DNA of 64,000 bases, taken from NCBI GenBank assembly GCA_023853785.1, contig JAJIRX010000218.1, positions 62,001-126,000 on the forward strand, read 5' to 3'. The translations under genes and the position numbers were made by a program. This DNA is from Psilocybe azurescens (Eukaryota; Basidiomycota; Agaricomycetes; Agaricales; Agrocybaceae). Position 1 is the stretch's first letter. Each line of letters begins with the position of its first letter. The notes below the pieces were generated by a model. The model saw only the letters and a list, made by a program, of their open reading frames with translations. It did not search any database and was not told where the DNA came from. Positions 38,320-50,857 of the stretch are shown piece after piece.

Positions 38320-39905
38320 CACTGCTGGTGCTGACCAGTGTAGGTAAAACTTACAGCAAATTAAATACAGAACTTATGTAAGAATTGCTGTAAGTATGAC
38401 ATACAGCACTTCTGTTTGAAAATAATACAGATAACAAACAGATATTCTGTTTGGTGGCTGTAAGTTAAACAAACAGTATTTCTGTTTCTAAGCTGTAAGT
38501 CAATAATACACCTGAATAAAGAGAATTTCTATTCTTTGTCTGTTTGTTAAATATACAGAACAGCTGTGTAATTGCTGTATGTAAAACATACAGATATTGT
38601 GTATGTAATTGCTGTATGCTATACAAACACGATGAAAGGGCTTAAACCATTCTGAGCTTACAATTTATAGTGAGACACAGAGGCCCTTATTTTTGTGATT
38701 GTTATCTGTAATAAACTAGTACATTATACTAGTGAAGGGTAGGAGATATGCCAGACTATTAGGCTTTGAGGCTTCATTTCCTAGTGGGCCAACGAGCGTA
38801 GTAGACCTTACAAACTAACTAAGGTGTAGTGTGGCCTATTAATCAGCGCTACAAATCAAAGACTACCTTTAGTTTTCTACACAGCTATCAAAGCAACCCT
38901 AACTGAGTGCCCAAGGTGATTGCCTGTCCCATTGATCATGCTATTAGCCCCATGCAAGGAAGAACTCCTAAGAAATGACCTTGGATCTTACAAGGGGTAA
39001 CACCCATCAGTCTCTTAACAAGTGATTGCCAAGTGATGGAAACCTTATTAATTAGCAAAAGTGATCACTGTGTCCAGGCCTCACAAAGGCTGTTCACTAA
39101 ATTAGACAATCAATTGCTTGGGGATCAGACATCACTGCGCCACATGGGTGATTGCCCTACAGACCAAATGTATTGGCAATTGAAATCTTGTGTACAACTC
39201 AGCATATGGCAGTCTACTAGATCTGACTATAAAAACTTATAATTTGTAATACAGTCAACGTGAGTGAGGGATCACCCAGTCAGTGATTGCCACACAATTC
39301 TAGAGGTAACTTGCCTCATGATAAGGGCACCTGCTGTTCCAGGAGGTCCTCAACCAATAGCAACTGTACTTGGGAATCTTGGTAGGGTTTCCTAGGAAAT
39401 ATACCCATAAGCAATCTAGGACCAACATGCCTTAGCTGCAAGCCATCTGATAAAATAAGTTGGGTGATCACTACCCAAGGAGGCACTGCCACATGGACAA
39501 CAATGTTATCTTCAAATAAAACACCGTAGCCCAGGCAAACTAGTACTTTCCACTATTATAATTGGTGTAGCAAAGGCTAGGCAGCATGCGGCCCATTTCC
39601 TTCCTTTTCTCTTAGTCTCTTTTAATTATCACAAGCCAAAGTATATATTTAGTCTATAAAAACAGCCCTGTATCTTAGAATAGGAACCAAGTAATCTACA
39701 CCCCAGATTTGATATCAGAATTTACTCTGAATAAAAATTCCAGTGTTAATACTTTGAGGACTAGTGATTTGTGTGATAAGAGATTGAACACTACAGTTCA
39801 CCTTAAGAAATTAGGTGCTACCTGGTTTTGTGAGCAATTGCCATTGTTATATTCAATGTCAGGTCTATTAGACTTGATAAGCAGGCTTTTATAAGTCATC
39901 CGTCA

Positions 39906-40138
39906 ACTGCCCTGGGGATTGTTAAGTATAGGTTGGAACCCTATATGGCTAGTGATTGCTCATAGTAACTAGGGACAACTGTCAGAGAACTCCGACTGTT
40001 CAGGACATTGCCTATAGTAAGACTGCCCTGGGGATTGTTAAGTATGGGTGGGAACCCTATAAAGGCTAGTGATCACTCATAGTAACTAGGGACGACTGTC
40101 AGAGAAATCCGACTGTTTCAGGACATTGCCTATAGTAA
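39906..40138. repeat. Two-copy tandem duplication, 116-bp period
   Basis: Inside the long-TIR element, the block ACTGCCCTGGGGATTGTTAA..GACATTGCCTATAGTAA is repeated head to tail (starts at 39907 and 40023) with about 90 percent identity by eye. Many GTGATTGC and GTGATCAC strings occur nearby (39010-40400) and may be subterminal binding-site-like repeats. Confidence 0.75.
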
Positions 40139-40558
40139 ACTAAGGACTGTGGACTAGTGTGCCCAGTTGCTTATAGGAACTAAGGATCTGCTATGTGTTA
40201 ATACAGGTGATTGCTTATAGTGTTTGATAGTTTGAGTTTGGGTTTTATAAAGTGATCTGTTAGGTGTCCCTTGTACACTCGCCCCCAAAAGTGATCCCCC
40301 TTGATATTGGTGATCACCCTCACATAGAGAGATTGCCCTTACTATTTCAGTGCCTTGTGTGTACTCACCTGTCTAAAAGAGTTCTCTAGCTACTAGTGAT
40401 CACCAAAGAGCAATCATCTAAGTCTGTACTCTGCTAAACTAGTTATTGTAATAAGCCTTAAAAGCTTACCCTCCCAGATCTAACTGATCAATATAAATAT
40501 TTGATTGGGTGTTGTGTATTGGGCAATTACAAAGACACCCCACACTAAACATCTCAAC

Positions 40559-40787
40559 AAGTTCTGTAAAGAAAACTTACAGTCAAAGTACAGAATTTCT
40601 GCTTGTTTTACTTATGGAATTTATGTATATAATTTCTGTATGTAAAACTTACACCAAAATATACCTGAGTGAGTTGAATACTGTATATTTCAGTGTAAGT
40701 TTTACATACAGCAATTATATACATAAATTTTGTAAGTAAAACAAACAGAAATTCTGTATTTTGACTGTAAGTTTTCTTTACAGAACT
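40559..40787. repeat. Nested palindrome at the right end of the long-TIR element
   Basis: Arms of about 95 bp (40559-40655 and 40692-40787) are inverted copies of each other. They begin AGTTCTGTAAAGAAAACTTA and enclose a loop of about 36 bp. The palindrome abuts the inner edge of the right TIR and reuses the same vocabulary (CTGTAAGTTTTAC, TACATACAG). Confidence 0.75.
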
Positions 40788-41443
40788 CATGTTTGTATAA
40801 CATACAGCAATTACATACACAATATCTGTATGTAAAACATACAGAAATTACATACAGCTGTTCTGTATATTTAACAAACAGACAAAGAATAGAAATTCTC
40901 TTTATTCAGGTGTATTATTGACTTACAGCTTAGAAACAGAAATACTGTTTGTTATCTGTATTATTTTCAAACAGAAGTGCTGTATGTCATACTTACAGCA
41001 ATTCTTACATAAGTTCTGTATTTAATTCGCTGTAAGTTTTACTTACGCTGGTCGGCGCCAGCAGTGGAAGAGAAGTCCATTCATGTCACACGTCTTCAGG
41101 GCATCAAAAATTGTAATTTTTGCTTCTGCAGCTCTTCTACAACGTACTCACTATCTATCTGAAGAGAAGCTGAGATGTTGGCCAAGTCACCAAGGAGAAA
41201 GGTGGGAATATCGAGCTGGTGAATGATGGGTATATCGAGCAGAGTTGATCCTGTTAATGACTTACATAAGTTAACTGAGTTATTAAATTACAATTGACAC
41301 ATATCATTCTCCCTGTGTGTGGGTCCCACGTCCCTTTCTGACGAAAATGGAGTCCATCTATTCATCCACGCGGTTTGAAGAAGAGGAAAACATATACAGA
41401 TATACAAAAGAAAAGTCCAACAACGACTATGTAAAGGAATTGG

Positions 41444-44400
41444 TCAAATGAGTAAACTTTCGGGAGGACCAAGATAGCTTGGTTGCAGTCCCCCGGCATC
41501 TGAGAGTGTTTCGTCAAGAACCTTCTACCATGAATAGGAGAGAAGAACGCACCGATCACTATCTTTTGGATGACGACCGCAGGCTCCATCATCGAAATCT
41601 TTCCAATAGCTCAGCTTCTATATTACAAAGTCAAGAAAGTAAGATTCGAGTGGTCACCTTCAAAGTGTGAGCACCAGGATTTACCCCGCTAAAGCTCGTG
41701 GGCGTTGTGATGATAGAGTTGGCGACCCAGCCATCATTCGAATCCCATCCATCAGGCAATCCTCCAGGAATCTCAGATCCGACAGGTATTACTTTTACGG
41801 GCGCTTGCGAGTCGATCTGGATAGAATAAGCCAATGGTTGCTGATCCGTATTCGCATTGAGAGAAGGGGAAAGGTGCACAATCACAGTTACATTTCCACC
41901 AGCTTGGTTATTGAAGTTGACGAAATCATATTCCCTAATAAAGGTCTCAGCAAAATCACTAATTGAGCTAATCCTAGTCATATAGAACTACTCACAAAGT
42001 TGGGCCGGCTCCAACAGTGAAGTTAAAATCGCCTAAAGGCATTGGAGTGACGGCAGATAGAGTTCTGCCAAGGCCAGGGAGCTCCGTCCACGAAATGCCC
42101 TGAACTGTAGTCTTTCTAGTTGCATGTGCTGCCTCAACTGAGATAACGCCAGTCCCTTCGACAAAACCTACACATCTTATGAGCAAACTTCGCCAGTGAG
42201 CTTGAGATTATCGCACCTTTGAACCCACTCGGAGGGGTGTTCTTGACAGCAAAGAACATCACAGGCACAATCAGCGCAGCCTGTCCGACAGCCGTAGCGG
42301 TAAAAATGATCTGAGCTGTGTTGCTGCCGGCACTAAGCTTACTCCAGTCAGTGACGCTAGCAATCACGCGTTGTTCTGGAGACGTCGGCGAGATAGACCC
42401 CTTGGCAGGTGTGAGTTTGATCCAGGTAACATTGCTGGTAGCAGTGAACGTGAATGAAGTAGGTCCACCGGCTCCAACATCAAAGTAGCGGTCGGCGATA
42501 GGAGAGAAGTTGTCCAGGGTGACGGAAGGAGGTGGACAGTTGTAACCCAGTGCGCATTGATTTGGATTGTCTCCCGGCCTGTGTGTGGAAGTTAAGAAAC
42601 ATGATTCAAACTGAAGAGACGATACGAAATATCTTACCAGGCTCCTAGAGTACCTTCGGGTACAATTCGCATGACTCCTGCAAGTGCATTCTTTTTGACT
42701 GAACACGGGAGATCAATGGCATGCTATTGAAACAATATGCCATAAATATAGAAAAACTCTATCCCAAGACTGATAAGTACCTGTTTGTCATTGGTTGCTG
42801 CCAGTAAAAGTATCCCAAGTCTGTGGATTAATGTCAATAAATGAGTCGACGGAAACATATAAAGCATCGCTTACGGGTTTGATCCATCATGCTTCATAGA
42901 AATAAAAGGTGAGCACTGATCACCAAAAAAACGGTTGATAACCTACTGGTCCCATTTTCCTGAAAGCGTTTTAGCTTTATACACAGTGTATTATCGTTAA
43001 ACTAGCTCACCGTTAAGTAGCGTATGGTACTGCGTTTCAAAATCGAAGTCTTTCTCGAACAGTTGCTCAACAGTATCCGCAAGTTGGTTTGTGCTCAGCT
43101 AACTTATCTTTTAGCACGGTATAAAGAGCTTCTGTCAAAGAACGACGCACCCGTGCTTGTGACGCTCTTAGATTATTCTGCCCTGCGGCGACCAGCTAAA
43201 TAAATAAAAAATCAGATACATGCTAGGACAATAAAGAACTAAGTGAAAACCATTTTAGCAACGTTGTTGCTTGCGATGACTGGATGATGTACAAGTTGGA
43301 AGAAGGCAGGTTTCATAGCAATCGACAAGCTGTTGTAGATTACAGTCGATGCTGCTTCAAGAGCTGCCCAATCGGCCAAAATATTATCCGCTCTAAAAGA
43401 AGATTAAATCATATCGCACAGGAGCCTGCGATTTTTAACGTACTCTCTGTAATTGATCAAGCTGTAGGTTGTTCCGTTCAGCAACTCCGGCTTCCTCCTT
43501 GCATTGAATCTCGTCAAATTGCCGATGATGCTTGTAACGGTAGCCGTATCCTTCTGGGACAGATCGAATTCACGAGTTGCCCACTGGCTGACGAAGGTCT
43601 GTACATTAGCCGGTGTCCAGCGAGTCGAGTTCCATCCATAACTGAGGAAGAATTCGGTCTCCCGCTCGTATGGCTTGAGATCGCCAACATTCAAGATCCA
43701 GAGTCGGTCGGCTTGGCGTTGAATGGCGAGGGACATTTGTTGTTGGATCTAGTTTGGTTTAGAAAGAAGGTATCCTGACTGATTGCATCGTTATATACCT
43801 TTTCGACTTGTGTACTCTGAGTTACTATTCAGCAAGGTCTACATTGGAAGGCGACGTATCATGTCACTCACAGTAATCCACTTATAATCTCTTGGGGTTC
43901 CGACCTGCATAGCGTGTGTAGGTCAACAGGTCAACAGCCTTTCAGCTAACTTACATAGTCAACCTACAAAAATAAGGCGTCAATATGAGTGCCAGAGCAA
44001 AGGGAAGTAATATTTACATGATAATAAATACCAGCTCCTCCCGTTCTATTTCTTTCTGACAAGGTTGGGTAACGATGAACGTTTCCCCAGCTAAAGAACA
44101 CTTAAGAAACCTGAATGTGAGATGCACATGAAGCAACTTACTTATCGTCTGACCAAAGAAGAGTAACATAATCGGGAACACGCATTCCATCGTCGTAGTA
44201 TCCTTCTACCTCCTTGTCTATTATTTCCTTTTCAACGATGTATGGATTGTAATAAAGCGGAGGAGACACTTACAGAGAGCCCAAATCTGGGGAATGTCGG
44301 AGACGTCCGTTTTATTATAAACTTTTTGTAAGATCTCAGTCTGGTTTGCAATGACGCCTTGAAGAAGTGCGATATTCGTATTCTCCGAAAGAGGCACTGT

Positions 44401-45892
44401 AATTACGTTCAATTTGTAATCCGTTATTTAAAGATGCAGGGTAGAACTCACGGTCACCGAATCCCCTCATTCCAATTGTATACACCGATTCGAATGGTCT
44501 AGCACGCTCTGCTCCCTCAAGCCAGAATTCGTTGATGTTGTCAGCGTTTGTAGTATAGTCCCACGGCCCTTTGCCAAAGATACTGAATTCGTTGGGAGTG
44601 GAGCGCATCATAGGTTCTTGATGACTGGAGAATGTGGATATAACACTAGATCATATTGAGTACGAGACAGGGATAGCATACCTTGTACCCATTACCACAC
44701 CATAATAGTCAGCCAAAGGTTGATTCTGTGGATCATCAATGGCAAAGGCGCTACCCCAGACAGCTATTTGCGGGATTTAAAGCTATTCCTGGCGCAAAGA
44801 GCGAGATGGCAGCGCATACCGGGCCATAGGTAATTTCCTTTCATCCTCAAAATAAGCTCAAACCTACAAAGAATACATTGAAGCTCACACAAATCGAACC
44901 AGGAATAAAACGCGGCTCACAGTTTGGTATAGAACAGATGATTGAATGGACTGCCGGTAAATTGGGCTCCTGTTCCATTCGTGAACTTTTCTGCGGCCCA
45001 GTTCTGCAGAGCTGGTTGTTCGTCATTGAGAAATATACCGCGGTACTTCACAGAAGGCGAGCCGTGAGAGCACCCTGAATTCGTAACAAAAATATCTGGC
45101 TGAGTAGTGGTTGGAACGTCAGCCCACCTGAGGAAGAAGGAGCAGGTTATTTTGATGCGATTCCGACACGGGCCGCCAAGACGCGCCAGCCAGCTTGGTA
45201 AAATAGAACATACCAGTACCATGGGGATACGCCTAATTCATCGGACAGAACAGATTGGTAAGTGTACAATTTTGAAAAAGACAACGGTGGGAATGAAAGT
45301 TAAACGGGCTACAAACTAATGGCATTCAGTCAAAAATAGAGGATGAACTCACCGAACTGCTCTGAATGGTCATATAACGCAAAGATCGTACCACGCTTGT
45401 CAGCCCCAATAATTACGTAGGCGCTAGCCACTCCTGGAAGTGGGTTGCTGACGACACGTGTGATGAATGACTCCCATTTTCCTTCGATGGAAGAGACGTC
45501 TATTTTGGCGGACTTCACCACCTGGTCGATGACGGAGGACTTTCCGAGAGTGCCGATGATAATTGGAGCACTAGTGGGTGGTTTACTAAAAGACGCATCT
45601 GCTGGTGATGAAGAATTTGCGACCGAGTCGGTAGGCGTAGTGGCGACAGTGAAGTTAGTCAAAGATGGTTTGACAGAGGTGACGCGCTGTATATCAGCCT
45701 GGAAGTCAGCAGCAGCGAGTTGAACGCCAGGCCATTCGTCTGGCGAAATGAGGATGGGGAAGCTTTCTTGTTGTTTACGACGGCAAATGTGTTGGTAGAA
45801 GGTTTGAAAGTAACACATGTATCCTGGCCGATGGCATGTATCCCACTCAAAAGAGCGAGGATGCCCAGAAGACAGGTAATGACTCGTGTCAT
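41444..45892 (-). CDS. GH115 xylan alpha-1,2-glucuronidase, secreted
   Basis: Predicted extracellular enzyme that removes (4-O-methyl)glucuronic acid side chains from xylan. It starts at ATG 45892 with a signal peptide (MTRVITCLLGILALLSGIHA). Recognisable GH115 segments follow in order: ISPDEWPGV, GTIFALYDHSEQFG, WYWWADVP, KYRGIFLNDEQPAL, NYLWP, VMGTS-HQEPM, TIGMRGFGD, LLWSDD, YYHVDY and YERETEFFLSYGWN. Later come LGYFYWQQPMTN, PGDNPNQCALGYNCPPP, the C-terminal beta domain (GVISVEAAHATRKTTVQGISWTE begins there) and a final GGLQPSYLGPPES, ending LLI at 41446-41444. At least a dozen short introns are needed, and most have clean GT/AG borders. The length (about 950 residues) fits fungal GH115. 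Single-base slips occur near 45765 (codon join after NNK) and at an A5 run near 42695. It lies alone, without other CAZymes. Confidence 0.93.
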
Positions 45893-48171
45893 AGGTGCTT
45901 CAGAAGAACAGCGGCAGATAGACTGAACAAAACTGGGAGATGTGGAACAACCGAGATTCGATAGCTGGCCCCTAGGTTATATGGTACTAAACACCTCATG
46001 ACAGTTCAGAGGGCCGGTATGGACTATCTTCGGGACGAAGCTAAGCGAATCGGTGTTGTGGACACAATGCGGGTTAGAAGCCATAAGGATGCCTTTTCAA
46101 ACGGTGAAGAAGGCTCGAGTATTACCTCCATGCGCGTGCCGACATGTTCCAGCGCTCCTAAGAAGGATGAAGATGTGTTTTTTTAGCATCCTGACTATTG
46201 TTGGTTAATCAGAGTGGCTTACATGGACTCCAGATTGAACAATTTATCCTATAAATACCGAGGGGCGAGAGGATAAAGACGACTACGTACGACCCGTCAA
46301 TCAGAAATTTATGGACAAAGAAGGCATATGTAGGTGCATCGAGGTTCACCTTAACTGGGGTTAAAATGAGACACATGATCATCGAGAGATGCATAATATG
46401 CCTGCGTGCGGGTCGTTAAGAGTTCGCACAACTTGCCACTTGCTTTGAAGGTTGCTGGGCTATTTGTGCGACGAGAGGGTGTGTACTGACATAAGCAAAA
46501 GTAGTTTAGTGCATGAGCATCAAAGGGCAGAAATCCACAATGACGTTCATTTGAGGCGATTTGCGTCCCTGTTCAAGGTAGTAGTTCTTCCTTGTAGTTG
46601 TGCTAGTCTGACGCATATGAGCGGGTCCAGCCTGGCTTGGGGACAACCGGACACTCCCGAAGTCTGGTAAGAGCAATCGCCAAGTTGATGTTGAGTTGCC
46701 ACAAACGTCAATATTCGCCATGTCGTTTGTCAGTTTCAGCCGAAATTTTCAAATAGTTTATAGTGTACATTCATCGCGCCGTCGACTTGGGATGTTTGGA
46801 ATATTGTAGTTGAGGTATTGCGGGCGAGGCTTGTGTACGCTAAGCAGTCACCCTCGGCAAGATTTCCGTCGCTCTCCTATACTCCTAATCTTCAGAATCA
46901 TCTTATAGAAAGCGCGCCAGTACCCTATATGCGTGGTTTCTCAGTTGGTTGTATATCATTTTAAGCTTTAGCTGATTGTAATTCAATGACATACCAAGAT
47001 ACACATCTACCATTCTCAGATTGCTCCACCACCTGCGGCCCCATGAGCATTCCGCGACGTATGTGCAGGACACGAACTATCTCATAAAATCCAAGGTATG
47101 CAGAAAAAACGTGCTTTAGAGAGTTTATGGAAATGCTCACCATGGGTTTAGTCCATTATTTGCTCTGATTGAGACGCAGAGAGCGCTAGTGCATTTGTGG
47201 AAGAATCTCTGCCCAGAGCGAAGTCAGTTGGTGCTAGGTAGGCGGCGGCGGCGCTCGCGGTGGAAACTATAGATCCAAGACGTTTCTGAGATGGGTAGTT
47301 CATACAAATAAGCGAAGATCGATAAGATACGGGATAATGCATTTTGTACAGATTAAGCGCTTACCTAATCCCTAGCAATCATTATAAGCCACTGGGACGT
47401 GAGGAATTGTTAACGAAGGTTGGTTATTTGGCCTCGCCAGGTCGATGAATTCCAGCTAAATGCGTATACAACGGTAGATCTAAAGCGCGGAGGCTACGTG
47501 AAGAGGAAGATGGTGAATTAAAAAGAGGTGGTGCCTTGAGCATATATTATCAAACAACACTCACTTTGGCACTGGAAGCCTTGTATTCCACGTTATCCTT
47601 CGCTTCTGCCTTTTCCGTTACTCCTAGTTGCTAATGAACATTATTGATGAGTTGAGAAAGACACCAAATAACAAAGATTCCCAACTTCAACGGCCAATAT
47701 GAGGGGAGACGCAGAAGCAGTGGATAAGATTAGGAAGGGAATTACAGGGAATTACCGAAAAGACGGAAAGAAGAGTGCGTGATGGTATGACAGTGGCCCT
47801 TGGAGGCGATGACTCTGGATTCGATTGTGTCTTGTCGCATGGTCGTTCAACATAAGGCTTTGGATCTTCTTTTCTCATACAAGTCGTTGATGACGGAAAT
47901 AAAATCGAGAATTTAAGAGGTCATGCATCATGTATAACAAGAGGTAGTGGAATCTCACCGACCGCCCGTATTTGAAACTCCAAGTACTCGTTTTCGGACC
48001 GATAGCATTCATCTCGAAGAGTGGACAGGACGAGCGCAGAACTATTGGAAGGATAAGACAAGTATGGATTCAGAGTATGTCACACCCTGTAAGCAAAAAT
48101 AACCGATCCAGGGTTCATCGATATCGCTCAGCATGTCTGGGATTGCGCGGCTCAAGCACTTAGAGGCTATA
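45893..48171. other. Intergenic; no gene recognised
   Basis: Upstream of the GH115 gene, no second gene of the same kind is seen. Short unmatched ORFs are at 46209-46394 (-), 46961-47143 (-), 47148-47342 (-) and 47687-47878 (-). The first is hydrophobic. No domain, repeat or RNA gene found. Confidence 0.4.
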
Positions 48172-48360
48172 CACTGCTGGCAGCGGTGATTTTGCGGAAT
48201 GTATTCATGCGAAACGGACTTGCAATAGTTTAAATATTCCATGTTGCTAAATCCATCGATTTTTTGTTGGAAAAAACAAAAAATCGTTCAAAAATGATGA
48301 TGGATTTAAACTATTGCAAGTCCGTTTTACATTCCGCAAAAATCACCGCTGCCAGCAGTG
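48172..48360. mobile_element. 189-bp MITE with CACTGCTGGC ends
   Basis: Arms of about 60 bp are inverted copies of each other: CACTGCTGGCAGCGGTGATTTTGCGGAATGTA at the left and its complement at the right. A short inner hairpin (CGATTTTTTGTT/AACAAAAAATCG) sits at the centre. The flanks are ATA on both sides (48169-48171 and 48361-48363), a possible 3-bp target duplication as in CACTA elements. The terminal CACTGCTGG is identical to the ends of the 2.75-kb element at 38320-41066. Confidence 0.75.
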
Positions 48361-50857
48361 ATATCAGAGATGATCTGTGCCAGTTGTGGACCAACTGTGA
48401 GAAATCCCGAAAGCTTCCGGCTGTTGTTTGGTTCTGCGCATCATTTCGGCTTAGTGTCGTCAACTTCGCCCTTGGCCAATAGTCCTGCTCTGCTCATAAC
48501 TGGCTCATCTTGATCTCCACCTCCACTACTGTCATATACGATCTCATCCGTCTGACACAACTATCGGCATAAACCCATTTTGATGGTAACACTACTGCCC
48601 GGGTGCCCTACATAGCTTTAATAAAACGTACCATGTCTTTCACCTAGTATCGCAACGTCATTGGCACTTCTGCTGGGTTCCAGATAGGTGATGTGACTCA
48701 ATTAACGAGCGAAATATCTTTGAACGTAGAATGTTTCCCATTAGACGAAATATTCAACCCGACTTTCTCGACAGTAAGTCCTCATTCCTCACCTGTTTGA
48801 TTGAAACTATGCTGTCTGAACGTCGGCGACAGATATACGCTGGTCTCCAACAGCTCGCACCCGCAGTAAAGCCATTCAAATTCGGATCATACTATCGAAT
48901 GGTGGACTACATTCATGGTCGTTCACTACCCTTGGAATATTGTCTATCGAGGGTGAGTGATGATTCGAGGCGTAAGATATGCTATAATGCTGCTCAGAAC
49001 TGTGAGACGTACCCATCTGCCGTTCTTTGGAACCTCCTTCGCAGACTCAAACGGCGTATTGATGCGTATTCCCATCCAAAGACGCGTCAGCACCGTTGTC
49101 TTAATCTTCCCCACCGTTGCTTCTGCATCTCCAACAGTTGTACAGCCGGCGTTACTGATACATCATCCACAGTCGCATAGTCGTTGCTACTTCCAAGCTC
49201 CCTCACGCTCTCTGTTTCCCCGTCCATGAGATGGTTATCGATGTAAGGTAATGTGTGAATATTCAGCCCACTCGGTTCTCAAGAAAAATGGAGGGTATCA
49301 GGTCGCTTGGGATGTCGCAATACGCCTAAAAGAGAATCGTTCGTTGAGCGACCTATCATTCTATCCAGTATCTATGTTGTTACCCTTCATTTTACCGACT
49401 CATAAACCTCATGGGATCTATACGGTGTCATTAGCATTGCATATATCCTCTCAATTACGAAACTTCGTCCAATATTTCGGCATCCACATGTGGATTTGAC
49501 GCTCCGGCTCTCGCATCTCCCTCATACCGCAAACACTGCCCAACAGCTTCAAATCCGAGGAAGCTACTATGGATTTCTAATCCCAGTACATTCGCTCCAG
49601 CTACTGAGAATGGCGCGTAGCATTGCCTACAAGTTCTGGGACACATTTCGGTATCCCCTACGTGCTCTACTGCTCTCCGTGGCTCTATGCCCGTCCTCGT
49701 TTATATGTCTCTTCGATACTACTTCTTTGTGCTCCTATTATAATGGTTAGAGATACACCATGACTGTTAAATGACGTTCTCAACGCTGGCCACGGTAGTA
49801 AAGAACCATATACATATAAATTTCCAGGTATTATTGTGGGCTGAGAAGCGTTAGATTCATTCGTAGCGTATCTATACCATACATTATGCTCTTAGTGAAT
49901 TAGTCCTTGTGATGAAATATGGCTGTGCGCCCATAGACCACTATGGTGTTTACTATGAATCAAACTACCCCTGTAATCGAGAATTATTCTCAATTGAATG
50001 ATGAAGAAAGCTATATATTGAACAAGACACATATATTGAACAAGACACAGAGACAGTGGAAATAGATCTCTCTTCGTGTTCGAAATCGATCATGTCCGTA
50101 GGAGAAGTAATTTGTTGAGTAATAGCAGGTATCGGGTTTTCATTTTGACCTCAGGACGCGTCATCAGCTAGGACTGGGGGTAGTGACCCACCGGTTGAGA
50201 GCTGGCCGCCACCTTCTACATTCTTTCTTGAGTGCATCTAAGGAGAGCCATGGCTTCGTGCGAATGAGATTTGGCGGTAAGGAGCAAGCGGCGAGGCTGA
50301 TAATTTCGGGGGACTCGGACTTTATTGTTTCGATGGATAATCTTGTCAACCGCAATCTGGGCTGGGTGAAACGCATCGGAGAACCTCTTTGGCGCGTACA
50401 CGAAGGCGCTCTTGAGACATTTCATATGAGAAGAAGGTTCTAATGCAAATAATTGATGAGGTTGTCAGCAGGACTGGGAGGATGAGAGGCAACGAGATTA
50501 TATACTACGGGTTTTGGTAACCAGATGTTATCTTCATTTCAATGGGCTGTTTTGTTTTGTGATATTCTAGTGACAACATTTACACCTCAGAATGTTAACC
50601 ACGTTAATCTGTACAGTGCCACGTATAACCACTGGATTGTGGGATAGACTATAATCAACAAAAATTTTCATATATTTGTACACTAATACACCCATGTCTA
50701 TGCCGCAGTAGCACGTTCCGAGTATGCGCACCCCTTCCACGCACATCCCAACTTCGTAACCCCCGCAGGTTCTTGTCTCAATCGAAACCCTACCCATGAC
50801 GGCGACGCCAAGGGGCCGTCACTAAATCATCCTCCTCTTTAGTCATAGTTCTTCGTT
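48361..50857. other. No gene recognised; several unmatched ORFs
   Basis: Plus-strand ORFs at 48731-49180 (149 codons), 49251-49499, 49490-49750 and 50183-50443 could be pieces of one or two decayed genes. None shows a motif I know. The ORF at 50183-50443 is well formed and ends within 420 bp of the NACHT gene. A 17-bp tandem (ATATTGAACAAGACACA, twice) lies at about 50014-50047. Confidence 0.35.

Larger units (their letters stand above)
38320..41066. mobile_element. 2.75-kb long-TIR DNA transposon, non-autonomous, 8-bp TSD
   Basis: The left inverted repeat (38320 to about 38629) and the right one (about 40788-41066) match closely. The left carries one extra block of about 30 bp. The ends are CACTGCTGGTGCTGACCAG (left) and the reverse complement of CACTGCTGGCGCCGACCAG (right). 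The element is flanked on both sides by GAAGAGAA (38312-38319 and 41067-41074), a perfect 8-bp target duplication. No transposase domain is visible inside, only short ORFs and local repeats. The 8-bp duplication suggests hAT, MULE or another 8-bp-duplicating superfamily, and the long TIRs lean towards MULE-like. The CACTG terminus resembles CACTA elements, which duplicate 2-3 bp. Class left open. Confidence 0.88.

Noticed and set aside
38320..41066. Calling the long-TIR element CACTA from its CACTG ends
   Set aside because: The perfect 8-bp GAAGAGAA duplication does not fit the 2-3 bp duplication of CACTA elements, so the class was left open.
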